A DNA stretch of 7,348 bases from an uncultured Eubacteriaceae bacterium (GCA_938042265.1 CALIRN010000372.1:1-7348), one strand, 5' to 3'; numbered from the stretch's first letter, positions 1-7,208 are shown. Numbers and translations are program-made. The notes: a model not told the origin generated them from the letters alone.

Positions 1-1665
1 GAGCATTTTCACTACTATATTTATAATACAAATTTAGGCAGACTTGTGGCAACCAATGCCGATAACTTTAATAAGGAAACAGTGTATGACAGTATTTCCA
101 TTACTGACAACTTATTTTCCGAGGTGAGCTTCAACAATTACTCACTTTCTGATTCCTTTATAAACAACGGTTTGGAATGTACATTATCCATACCCGTCAG
201 TTCAAGCAGCTATTTTATTAAAAATGAGGTTTCTGCCCTCCAAAGGCTCATTAAGATAAACCGAGTGTTGTCAAGCCCTATTTCCTCACTTTTGATGATT
301 GTATTGAGTATGCTTATTCTTGCATATATTGTATACTTTTACAGGGATATTATACAAAAGGCAAACAGCACAATTTATCTGAAATACAGAAAACTACCCC
401 TTTTATTTAAGCTTTTGGTTGTACTTTTACTTGCATTTTATTATGCTACAAGCTACGAAAAGGACTATATAATATCCAGACTTATCGCCTACGGCAACTG
501 GGACAGTGCATTTATGATTATACTTGCCACCTTTATGGCACTCATAATTGTAATTATGTCCTTGGAGGATATATACAAACTGATAAGAAATCCCTCAAGC
601 CTTCTTAAAGAAACAGATGTGAACTTTGTATTGGTTAGTCTGCGTAATTTCAGGTTTGCATTAAGGACGCAAAGCTACTTTCTTATTTTTATATACATTT
701 CCGTATCAGTACTGTTTTTATCCGGCTGTACGTTAATGCTGTTCATTCTGCCAAAAGCTTTCGGCAGCTTTGAAAATATGCTTATATATCTCATGCTGTG
801 CTTTCCCGTATTTATCATAGCTATGGTTATTAAGCTGATTAATGCACATATTAAGCTTTGCTGGTATATAAAGGAAATGTCCCTTGGTAATATTGAGATT
901 ATACCAAAGCAAAGCGGTCTGTTTGCGGCGCCTCTTAACAACCTTAACAATATTAATGACGGTGTAAAGCATACAATGGAGGAGGCAATTAAAAACGAAA
1001 GGCTTAAATCGGAGCTTATTACCAACGTATCCCACGATTTAAAAACCCCACTAACCTCCATTATCAGCTATGTTAATCTGTTAAAGGAGCTAAATATTGA
1101 AAATGACTCAGCAAAGGACTACATTGACGTAATTGAAAACAAGGCAGTAAGGCTTAAAATACTTATTGATGATTTATTTGAAGCATCTAAGCTTTCAAGC
1201 GGACAAATGAAGCTTGAAAAAGCTGACTCGGATGTTGTTTCGCTGCTCAGACAGACTATGGGTGAGCTCAGCTACAAAATTGAGGAAAGCGGCATTGAGT
1301 TTAAAACCAATTTGCCTGACACTCCCGTTATACTTAATATTGACGGACAGAAAATGTGGCGCGTATTTGACAATATGCTTAACAATATTTTAAAATACTC
1401 ACCCAAAGGTTCCCGTGCCTACATTGATATAACTGATAAAACGGACAGAATTGTTATCACCTTTAAAAACGTATCAAGCTATTCACTTGATTTTGATACC
1501 GGTGAACTGTTTGAGCGGTTTAAACGCGGCGATGCTGCCAGAGCTACCGAGGGTTCTGGACTTGGTCTTTCCATTGCCAAAAGCATAGTTGAGCTTCATA
1601 ACGGCAATATGAGCATTGTAACCGACGGTGACCTGTTTAAAGTTATAATTGTACTTTTTAAATAA
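1..1665 (+). CDS. Membrane sensor histidine kinase, 5'-truncated by window edge
   Basis: The frame is open from base 1 to the TAA at 1663-1665, giving 554 visible codons; the true start lies upstream. Residues below count from base 1. Residues 1-92 are polar and probably extracytoplasmic. Hydrophobic helices lie near 94-114, 133-151, 169-188, 226-250 and 260-280. The positive-inside rule puts the kinase in the cytoplasm only if one more helix precedes the window. The HisKA H-box is NVSHDLKTPLTSI, with phospho-acceptor His345 (1033-1035). The HATPase N-box is DNMLNNILKYS, with Asn462 as likely Mg-ATP ligand. The F-box/G2 region is LFERF followed by GSGLGLSIAK (518-527). The usual DxGxG G1 box is absent; the sequence there is FKNVSSYSL (488-496). 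Such kinases autophosphorylate on His and pass phosphate to a response regulator. None is visible here, and the signal is unknown. The family call is firm; the specific role is not assignable. Confidence 0.93.
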   Translation, partial: EHFHYYIYNTNLGRLVATNADNFNKETVYDSISITDNLFSEVSFNNYSLSDSFINNGLECTLSIPVSSSSYFIKNEVSALQRLIKINRVLSSPISSLLMIVLSMLILAYIVYFYRDIIQKANSTIYLKYRKLPLLFKLLVVLLLAFYYATSYEKDYIISRLIAYGNWDSAFMIILATFMALIIVIMSLEDIYKLIRNPSSLLKETDVNFVLVSLRNFRFALRTQSYFLIFIYISVSVLFLSGCTLMLFILPKAFGSFENMLIYLMLCFPVFIIAMVIKLINAHIKLCWYIKEMSLGNIEIIPKQSGLFAAPLNNLNNINDGVKHTMEEAIKNERLKSELITNVSHDLKTPLTSIISYVNLLKELNIENDSAKDYIDVIENKAVRLKILIDDLFEASKLSSGQMKLEKADSDVVSLLRQTMGELSYKIEESGIEFKTNLPDTPVILNIDGQKMWRVFDNMLNNILKYSPKGSRAYIDITDKTDRIVITFKNVSSYSLDFDTGELFERFKRGDAARATEGSGLGLSIAKSIVELHNGNMSIVTDGDLFKVIIVLFK

Positions 1666-1676
1666 AACTATATAAT

Positions 1677-1710
1677 AAGGAGGCTGCATTTATATTTTAA
1701 CAGCCTCCTT
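1677..1710 (+). terminator. Hairpin after the histidine kinase, putative terminator
   Basis: A perfect 10-bp inverted repeat, AAGGAGGCTG (1677-1686) against CAGCCTCCTT (1701-1710), has a 14-base A/T-rich loop. It begins 11 bases after the kinase stop codon. The plus-strand U-tract that follows is weak (TTTATAGTAT), so intrinsic termination is plausible but not strong. The minus-strand side is also T-rich, so it may act as a backup for the convergent glgP transcript. Confidence 0.55.
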
Positions 1711-1718
1711 TATAGTAT

Positions 1719-1752
1719 AAAAAATCCCCTCAGATGTAAAATCCGAGGGGAT
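1719..1752 (-). terminator. Intrinsic terminator of the glgP operon
   Basis: On the minus strand an 8-bp stem pairs ATCCCCTC (1745-1752 read in reverse) with GAGGGGAT (1724-1731). After one mismatch it can extend by 3 bp around a 5-base loop. It is followed directly by a run of six T (A1719-A1724 on the plus strand). The stem begins 8 bases past the glgP stop codon. A GC-rich stem plus a U-tract in this orientation is a standard Rho-independent terminator and closes the minus-strand operon. Confidence 0.85.
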
Positions 1753-1760
1753 AAAATACA

Positions 1761-4214
1761 TTACATATCAATATGAACAGGCTTTAAATCCCAAATTTCC
1801 TCAGCGTATTCCTTAATGGTTCTGTCACTGGAGAACTTACCGCTGCAGGCAGTATTAAGGATAGCCATCTTGGCCCATCTCTTTTTATCCTTATAAACTC
1901 TGTCAGCCTCCTCCTGTGCCTTTGCGTAAGCCTCAAAGTCCTTAAGTACAAAATACTCGTCAGCTCTTGCACCGTTCCAGCCGTTGAGAAGTGAGTCATA
2001 AATCTCTCTGAACTGCTCCGTATTTTCATCAAGAGTACCGTTAATAAGCATATTCATAACAGCTCTTACATCAGAGTTCATATTATAAATATCCCAAGGG
2101 TTATAGGTATTATTTGCATATTCGGAGATAACCTCATCGGCAGTCATACCAAATATAAAGGTATTGTCTGAGCCAACCTCCTCATTAATCTCCACATTTG
2201 CACCGTCAAGAGTACCCATGGTAACAGCACCGTTAAGCATAAACTTCATATTACCCGTACCTGATGCCTCTTTACTTGCTGTTGAAATCTGCTCACTTAT
2301 ATCAGCAGCAGGAATAAGCTTTTCAGCAAGGGTTACTCTGTAGTTTTCAGCAAAAATAACCTTAATCTTACCATCAATTGTTTCATCATTATTGATAAGG
2401 TCAGCTGCCGCATTAATAAGTCTTATAATAAGCTTTGCCCTGTGATAGCCTGCCGCAGACTTAGCGCCAAATATAAAGGTTCTTGGTATAATATCAAGCG
2501 CAGGGTTTAACTTAAGCCGATTGTAAAGGCTTAATACATGAAGAATATTAAGGAGCTGACGCTTATACTCATGTAATCTCTTAACCTGAATATCATATAT
2601 GGAATCCGGATTAATCTCTACGCCCATATTAACCTTAAAGTATTCTGCAAGATCCTTTTTGTTGGCACGCTTGATATCCATAAACTTTTCAACAAAAGTA
2701 TCATCATCTGCATAAGGCACAAGCTTTTTAAGCTCTGATAAATCTGTATACCACTTATCGCCGATTGTATCCGTAATAAGCTTTGCAAGACGTGGGTTAG
2801 CGTGTCCAAGCCATCTCCTCTGTGTAATACCGTTGGTTTTATTGTTAAATCTCTCAGGATAAATATCGTAGAAATCCTTAAGCTCCTGGTTTTTAAGTAT
2901 TTCAGTATGGAGTGCCGCAACACCGTTTACGGAGTGGCTGCCTACAATGGCAAGAAATGCCATTCTTATCTGACCGTCTGCAACGATAGCCATTTTTCTA
3001 ATTTTATCAGGGCCTGCATTGTACCTGTTGATAAGCATTTCACAGAAACGTCTGTTAATCTCCTCAACAATCATATAAATACGTGGCAGTAATCTTGAAA
3101 ACAGGTCAATAGGCCATTTTTCAAGAGCCTCGCTCATAATTGTATGGTTAGTATATGCACAGCATTTTCTTGTAATTTCCCAAGCCTCATTCCATGCAAG
3201 ACCGTTTTCATCAACTAAAAGGCGCATAAGCTCCGCAACTGCAATACTTGGATGAGTATCATTAAGCTGAAAAGCATACTTTTCGGGCAGTAAGGCAAAA
3301 TTATTGCCGTACATAGCCTTAAACTTATTTATTACTCTCTGTAAGGTAGCTGATACAAAGAAGTACTGCTGACGAAGCCTCAGCTCCTTGCCCGCATAGT
3401 TATTATCGGCAGGATAAAGCACCTCTGTAAGGCTCTTTGCAAGGATTTCCTCCTCAACTGCCTTTGTATGCTCACCTCTGTTAAATTTATCAAGGTCAAA
3501 CTCATTCTTAGCTTCAGCATCCCAGAGACGCAGAGTATTAACCGTGTTGTTATTGTAACCTATAACAGGATAGTCATAAGGTACAGCAATAACGGACTTA
3601 TAATTTTCCTGAATAAAGTTGTACTGTCCGTCCTCCTGCTTAACTGCCTTTACATTACCGCCAAACTTGACCTCAACAGAATATTCGGGGCGTCTTACCC
3701 CCCACATATCGCCATTTTTAAGCCAGTTATCAGGCAGCTCAACCTGCTCGCCCTGCTCATTAATCCTCTGCTCAAAAATACCGTAATGGTATCTGATACC
3801 ACAGCCGTAAGCAGGCAGCTCCAAGGTTGACAAACTGTCAAGGAAGCAGGCTGCAAGTCTGCCAAGACCGCCGTTGCCAAGACCCGGGTCACGCTCCGCA
3901 TTTTCAATTAAGTTATAATCAATACCAAGCTCCTCAAGCACTGCCTTAATATCCTCCGACATAGTCATATTAAGGATGGCATTGCCTAGGAAACGTCCCA
4001 TAAGAAACTCCATTGAAAGATAGCATACAATCTTTGCCCCTGTCTGCTCATATACCTCATGCGTTCTGAGCCACTTATCCGTTACATAATCGCGGATTGT
4101 AAAAACCAGTGCATCATAAAGCTGGTCAGGGGTTGCCGTGTCAATTTTCTTTCTTGATAGCTTTCTTACGTTATCTATCAGCTGAGTTTTAAATAATTCT
4201 CTGTCAATATTCAT
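1761..4214 (-). CDS. glgP: Glycogen/starch (alpha-glucan) phosphorylase
   Basis: An 817-residue cytoplasmic enzyme of the GT35 family. It uses phosphate to release glucose-1-phosphate from the non-reducing ends of alpha-1,4-glucan. The length matches bacterial phosphorylases of about 800-840 residues, so it looks complete. The PLP signature EASGTGNMKFMLN is at 649-661, with Lys657 (2244-2246) as the Schiff-base lysine. Other conserved blocks are DPGLGNGGLGRLAACFLDSL (109-128), QLNDTHPSIAVAELMR (316-331), VKRLHEYKRQLLN (544-556) and the run ending EKLIPAADISEQ (631-642). The N-terminus is short, without the phospho-serine extension of the animal muscle enzyme. The ATG is set by an AGGAGG site 9 bases upstream. 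It starts 26 bases after prfA with no terminator between, so it probably shares that transcript. No other glycogen gene is in view. Whether glycogen, starch or maltodextrin is the true substrate cannot be read from sequence; GlgP versus MalP naming is a convention here. Confidence 0.97.
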   Translation of the reverse strand: MNIDRELFKTQLIDNVRKLSRKKIDTATPDQLYDALVFTIRDYVTDKWLRTHEVYEQTGAKIVCYLSMEFLMGRFLGNAILNMTMSEDIKAVLEELGIDYNLIENAERDPGLGNGGLGRLAACFLDSLSTLELPAYGCGIRYHYGIFEQRINEQGEQVELPDNWLKNGDMWGVRRPEYSVEVKFGGNVKAVKQEDGQYNFIQENYKSVIAVPYDYPVIGYNNNTVNTLRLWDAEAKNEFDLDKFNRGEHTKAVEEEILAKSLTEVLYPADNNYAGKELRLRQQYFFVSATLQRVINKFKAMYGNNFALLPEKYAFQLNDTHPSIAVAELMRLLVDENGLAWNEAWEITRKCCAYTNHTIMSEALEKWPIDLFSRLLPRIYMIVEEINRRFCEMLINRYNAGPDKIRKMAIVADGQIRMAFLAIVGSHSVNGVAALHTEILKNQELKDFYDIYPERFNNKTNGITQRRWLGHANPRLAKLITDTIGDKWYTDLSELKKLVPYADDDTFVEKFMDIKRANKKDLAEYFKVNMGVEINPDSIYDIQVKRLHEYKRQLLNILHVLSLYNRLKLNPALDIIPRTFIFGAKSAAGYHRAKLIIRLINAAADLINNDETIDGKIKVIFAENYRVTLAEKLIPAADISEQISTASKEASGTGNMKFMLNGAVTMGTLDGANVEINEEVGSDNTFIFGMTADEVISEYANNTYNPWDIYNMNSDVRAVMNMLINGTLDENTEQFREIYDSLLNGWNGARADEYFVLKDFEAYAKAQEEADRVYKDKKRWAKMAILNTACSGKFSSDRTIKEYAEEIWDLKPVHIDM

Positions 4215-4223
4215 TTTTGGTTC

Positions 4224-4229
4224 CCTCCT
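4224..4229 (-). promoter_or_regulatory. Ribosome binding site of glgP
   Basis: Minus-strand AGGAGG within TAGGAGGGAA lies 9 bases before the ATG at 4212-4214. It is near-perfectly complementary to the 16S rRNA tail and fixes the glgP start. It sits in the 26-base prfA-glgP gap, so glgP translation is independently initiated even if the mRNA is shared. Confidence 0.85.
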
Positions 4230-4240
4230 AAAATGTTTAT

Positions 4241-5317
4241 TTATACCGCTTCACTGCCTTCTTTAAGCTTTTCGGCACGTTCAGTGGTAATAAGTGCATC
4301 CATTATTTCATCCAAATCCCCATCTATTATTGCATCAAGCTTATAAAGAGTAAGCCCTATCCTGTGGTCGGTAACACGTCCCTGAGGATAATTATAAGTT
4401 CTTATTCTTTCATTACGGTTACCTCTTCCTATCTGGCTTTTACGCTCGGCAGATATTTCTGCATGCTGTCTTTCCTGTTCCATGTCATAAAGCTTGCTCA
4501 TAAGCACTTTAAGTGCCTTTTCCTTATTTCTGAGCTGACTTTTTTCATCCTGACAGGATATAACAATACCCGTCGGAAAGTGAGTAAGCCTTACGGCGGA
4601 ATCTGTAGTATTAACACACTGACCGCCATTACCGCTGGCACGGAACACATCAAACTTACAATCATTCATATCCAGTTTTACATCCACGGCCTCCACCTCA
4701 GGCATAACCGCAACGGTTGCAGTTGAAGTGTGTATTCTGCCACCGGATTCGGTTGCCGGTATTCTCTGCACACGGTGTACACCGCTTTCATACTTCAATC
4801 GCGAATAGGCTCCCTTTCCCTTTACCATAAAGGAGATTTCTCTGTAACCGCCTGCCTCGCTTTCATTGGAATTAATAATCTCCGTTTTCCAGCCTATACG
4901 CTCAGCATAGCGTAAATACATCCTAAACAGATCCCCTGCAAAAATATTTGCCTCATCTCCGCCTGCACCGCCTCTTATTTCAACAATTACATTTTTATCA
5001 TCATTAGGGTCCCTGGGGAGTAAAAGCACCTTAAGCTCCTCCTTTATTACTTCAAGCCTTTGGCTGCTTTCAGTAAGCTCCTCCTTAACAAGGCTGCGGA
5101 AATCCTCATCAAGGTTTTCCTCAAGCATAGCCTTTGCCTCGTTTACCGTATCCCTGCAGCTGATATATTCCTTATACTTATCAACTATGGGCATAAGCTC
5201 ACTTTGTTCCTTTACAAGCTGACGCCATTTTTCATTATCCGCAATTATCTCCGGGTCATTTACCTTGTCCGACAAATCAATATATCTCTTTTCAATATCA
5301 TCAAGTCTGTCAAACAT
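4241..5317 (-). CDS. prfA: Peptide chain release factor 1 (RF1)
   Basis: A 358-residue class I release factor, the usual full RF1 length. It reads UAA and UAG in the ribosomal A site and triggers hydrolysis of peptidyl-tRNA. The stop-recognition tripeptide is PAT (187-189, in RIPATESGGRIHTS), which marks RF1; RF2 has SPF. The catalytic GGQ is at 231-233 within RASGNGGQCVNTTDSAVRL, with Gln233 at 4619-4621. This glutamine is the residue methylated by PrmC, encoded immediately upstream. The N-terminal 100 residues are charged and helical, as expected for domain 1, so it is not the short RF-H/ArfB type. Cys234 replaces the His that follows GGQ in E. coli RF1, which I regard as ordinary lineage variation. 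The ATG has GGAGG 6 bases upstream. It starts 20 bases after the prmC stop codon. Confidence 0.98.
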   Translation of the reverse strand: MFDRLDDIEKRYIDLSDKVNDPEIIADNEKWRQLVKEQSELMPIVDKYKEYISCRDTVNEAKAMLEENLDEDFRSLVKEELTESSQRLEVIKEELKVLLLPRDPNDDKNVIVEIRGGAGGDEANIFAGDLFRMYLRYAERIGWKTEIINSNESEAGGYREISFMVKGKGAYSRLKYESGVHRVQRIPATESGGRIHTSTATVAVMPEVEAVDVKLDMNDCKFDVFRASGNGGQCVNTTDSAVRLTHFPTGIVISCQDEKSQLRNKEKALKVLMSKLYDMEQERQHAEISAERKSQIGRGNRNERIRTYNYPQGRVTDHRIGLTLYKLDAIIDGDLDEIMDALITTERAEKLKEGSEAV

Positions 5318-5323
5318 AATAAA

Positions 5324-5328
5324 CCTCC
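5324..5328 (-). promoter_or_regulatory. Ribosome binding site of prfA
   Basis: Minus-strand GGAGG, in TGGAGGTTTATTATG, lies 6 bases before the prfA ATG. It lies between the prmC UAG stop (5338-5340) and the prfA start, so ribosomes stalled at or reading through that UAG would cover it. Confidence 0.8.
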
Positions 5329-5337
5329 ATTACCATA

Positions 5338-6177
5338 CTATTTTAACCGCCCGCATACCGTTCTGTCAAGCCCCGACAGGTCCTTGCCTACAGTAACCTC
5401 CAAAAAACCCTCATTTTCAAGTATTTCACTTACTGCCGCTCCCTGATTATACCCTATTTCAAAGGCAATAAATCCGTTTTTGCACAAAAATTTACGGGAA
5501 TTTTTTGTTATTTCTCTGTAAAATTTCAGTCCGTCATCACCGCCGTCAAGGGCACGCAGCGGTTCAAAGTCCTTAACCTGTCTTTCAAGCTCAGGTATAA
5601 CGCCCTTTTCAATATATGGCGGATTGCTGACTATTATATCAAAGCTGTCGCTGACATTTTCAAACAAATCACTCTTAATAAAACTTATTTTATTGCCAAC
5701 GCCGTTAAGACAGGCATTTTCCTCAGCCTGCGCAAGAGCATTTTCCGATATATCAACGGCTGTCCCCCTAATATTGGAAAGAACCGCCAGACTTACAATT
5801 ATCGCACCGCTGCCGGTACCTATGTCCAAAACATTGTTTGCACCCGTCAACTTAATATGCTCCAGCACCAACTCAACAAGACACTCTGTATCGCCCCTGG
5901 GAATAAGGGTATCCTTATTAAGCTTAAATTTAAGCCCCATAAATTCACATCTGCCAAGGATATATTGCATAGGCTCTCTGTTAAGGCGCCTTTGTGCCAT
6001 CGCGGCAATTTTATCAAGCTGTTGTCTGTCAAGCTCCATATCATCCCTTGAAATAAGCTGAACTCTTGTGCAGCCCACAGCCTCCATTACTATCATCTCA
6101 CTGTCAATGCGCCAGCTTTCAACGCCATCAGACCTCAGTATGTTTTTTGTATCCGAAAGTACGGCTCCAAGCAGCAT
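5338..6177 (-). CDS. prmC: Release factor glutamine N5-methyltransferase PrmC (HemK)
   Basis: A 279-residue cytoplasmic SAM-dependent methyltransferase. The family methylates the GGQ glutamine of RF1 and RF2, which raises termination efficiency. The N-terminal helical substrate-binding domain carries the PMQYILG motif (69-75). SAM motif I is LDIGTGSGAI (117-126). The catalytic NPPY is at 185-188 (5614-5625), followed by the typical ALDGGDDGLKFYREI (209-223). The usual IPRPxTE motif reads IPRGDTE (92-98), an oddity at an otherwise well-kept proline. The ATG overlaps the stop of the upstream DUF1385 gene by one base (TAATG), with GAGGAAG upstream as a modest ribosome site, so translational coupling is likely. 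It ends in UAG. Older names are hemK and, wrongly, a heme-biosynthesis gene. Position beside prfA and the NPPY motif make other MTases, such as ribosomal-protein L3 PrmB, unlikely. Confidence 0.96.
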   Translation of the reverse strand: MLLGAVLSDTKNILRSDGVESWRIDSEMIVMEAVGCTRVQLISRDDMELDRQQLDKIAAMAQRRLNREPMQYILGRCEFMGLKFKLNKDTLIPRGDTECLVELVLEHIKLTGANNVLDIGTGSGAIIVSLAVLSNIRGTAVDISENALAQAEENACLNGVGNKISFIKSDLFENVSDSFDIIVSNPPYIEKGVIPELERQVKDFEPLRALDGGDDGLKFYREITKNSRKFLCKNGFIAFEIGYNQGAAVSEILENEGFLEVTVGKDLSGLDRTVCGRLK

Positions 6178-7133
6178 TACTTATCTTCCTCAGGCTCTTC
6201 CTCAAGCACAGCCTTTAATGAGGAAATGGCAACCTCAAGCATTTCATCATCAGGCTCGCTTGTGGTAATAAGCTGCATTGCAAGCCCCGGTGCGCTTACT
6301 ATTTTTACAAGCCAGTTATCATGCCTGCCTGCCCACCTTATAATCTCATAGGATATACCTGCAATTACAGGCACAAGCAAAATTCTCGAAATAACTCTCA
6401 AATAAAGCACCTTTGTATTAATGAAAAAGAATACCACAAGGCTAACTATCATTACAAACATAAGAAAGCTGGTACCGCAGCGCTTATGGAGCCTTGTATG
6501 CTTACGTACATTTTCAACGGTAAGCTCCTCGTCACTTTCAAAGCAGTTTATGGTTTTATGCTCTGCGCCGTGGTACATAAACACACGCTTAATGTCCTTC
6601 ATCTGTGCGGTAAGCAAAATATATACAATAAAAATTATAATTCTTACAATACCCTCAATACCGCCCCTTAGTCTGGCATTAATACCAAACAGGTCACTTA
6701 CCCAGCCGCCTATAAAGGTAGGCAGTACCATAAATACAGCAACCGAAAAAATAATTGCTATTACCACGCTGAAATAAATAATGTAATCAGACAGCTTATC
6801 TCCAAACTTTTCAATAAGCCACTTATCAAACTTGCTGTCATCCTCCTCAGCCTCAAAATCATCAAGACCTGCCATCTCTGCGGATTTTGAAATAACCTTC
6901 ATACCTATTACAAGGCTGTTTATAAAGGATACGACACCTCTGACAAGAGGCAAACCCAAAACAGGATATTTTTTTGCGGCAGGTGTAATGGGCACCTTTT
7001 CCACCGCAATGGACTTATCGGGTGTTCTCACCGCAAGGGCATACATGGTTTTACCCATCATCATAACACCCTCGATTACAGCTTGCCCGCCGATACCCTT
7101 ACCACCGGCAGGACACTTTTTTTTATCTTCCAT
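6177..7133 (-). CDS. DUF1385 (YqhQ-like) integral membrane protein
   Basis: A 318-residue protein that I recognise as the DUF1385 family, which includes B. subtilis YqhQ. I know of no firmly established biochemical function. The N-terminal signature is GGQAVIEGVMM (15-25). Hydrophobic helices lie near 117-141, 161-176, 222-239 and 243-265, and the first 100 residues are mostly soluble with an acidic stretch (91-99). Between helices 2 and 3 sits HGAEHKTINCFE (188-199), then TVENVRKHTRLHKRCGTSF (205-223). The C-terminal block APGLAMQLITTSEPDDEMLE (281-300) and LKAVLEE match the family. The tail is acidic. The ATG has AAAGGAG 10 bases upstream. It is the first gene of the operon, directly behind the promoter at 7180-7208, and overlaps prmC by one base. 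The family is often found next to prmC/prfA in Firmicutes, but sharing a transcript does not prove a role in translation termination. Confidence 0.93.
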   Translation of the reverse strand: MEDKKKCPAGGKGIGGQAVIEGVMMMGKTMYALAVRTPDKSIAVEKVPITPAAKKYPVLGLPLVRGVVSFINSLVIGMKVISKSAEMAGLDDFEAEEDDSKFDKWLIEKFGDKLSDYIIYFSVVIAIIFSVAVFMVLPTFIGGWVSDLFGINARLRGGIEGIVRIIIFIVYILLTAQMKDIKRVFMYHGAEHKTINCFESDEELTVENVRKHTRLHKRCGTSFLMFVMIVSLVVFFFINTKVLYLRVISRILLVPVIAGISYEIIRWAGRHDNWLVKIVSAPGLAMQLITTSEPDDEMLEVAISSLKAVLEEEPEEDK

Positions 7134-7143
7134 TTAGTTTTCA

Positions 7144-7150
7144 CTCCTTT
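7144..7150 (-). promoter_or_regulatory. Ribosome binding site of the DUF1385 gene
   Basis: Minus-strand AAAGGAG lies 10 bases before the ATG at 7131-7133 and supports that start. The spacing is slightly long but within the usual range. Confidence 0.75.
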
Positions 7151-7179
7151 TATTGTACAGACAAAACCATACAGATTAG

Positions 7180-7208
7180 ATTATATCATATTTTCACAAA
7201 AATACCAA
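7180..7208 (-). promoter_or_regulatory. Sigma-A-type promoter with extended -10 for the DUF1385-prmC-prfA-glgP operon
   Basis: On the minus strand a -35 TTGGTA (7203-7208; 4 of 6 match TTGACA) is separated by exactly 17 bases from a perfect -10 TATAAT (7180-7185). The -10 is preceded by TGA (7186-7188), the extended -10 TGn. Transcription would begin near 7173, giving a leader of about 40 bases before the DUF1385 ATG. The leader is too short for a known riboswitch, and I see no strong hairpin in it. It lies just past the terminator of the preceding minus-strand gene, as expected for an operon boundary. Confidence 0.8.

Noticed and set aside
46..48. GTG as the start of the histidine kinase
   Set aside because: The frame is open all the way to base 1, there is no good ribosome site before the GTG, and the helix topology requires a further membrane helix upstream. 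The gene is cut by the window edge.
1489..1503. DFDTG read as the kinase G1 box
   Set aside because: It lacks the second glycine, and it lies directly against the LFERF F-box, too close for a G1 box. The G1 position is better aligned with FKNVSS, so the resemblance is chance.
1677..1683. AAGGAGG as a ribosome binding site for a small gene after the kinase
   Set aside because: No ATG, GTG or TTG start with a usable frame follows at the right spacing, and the motif is one arm of a perfect 10-bp hairpin.
3468..3830. Plus-strand 120-codon frame inside glgP
   Set aside because: It is antisense to a conserved, full-length phosphorylase, shows no recognisable motif, and has no convincing ribosome site; it is a shadow of the real gene.
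4240..4245. Minus-strand TATAAA as a -10 for a separate glgP promoter
   Set aside because: It overlaps the prfA stop codon, has no TGn extension, and the hexamer 17 bases upstream (GCTTAA) is a poor -35. It cannot be excluded without transcript data, but it is not supported.
4241..5317. RF2 (prfB) or a short rescue factor instead of RF1
   Set aside because: The PAT tripeptide, full length and absence of the prfB in-frame-stop frameshift site all indicate RF1.
5624..6061. Plus-strand 145-codon frame inside prmC
   Set aside because: It is antisense to the conserved SAM and NPPY motifs of PrmC and is rich in Leu/Ser as expected for a reverse-complement shadow. No family is recognisable.
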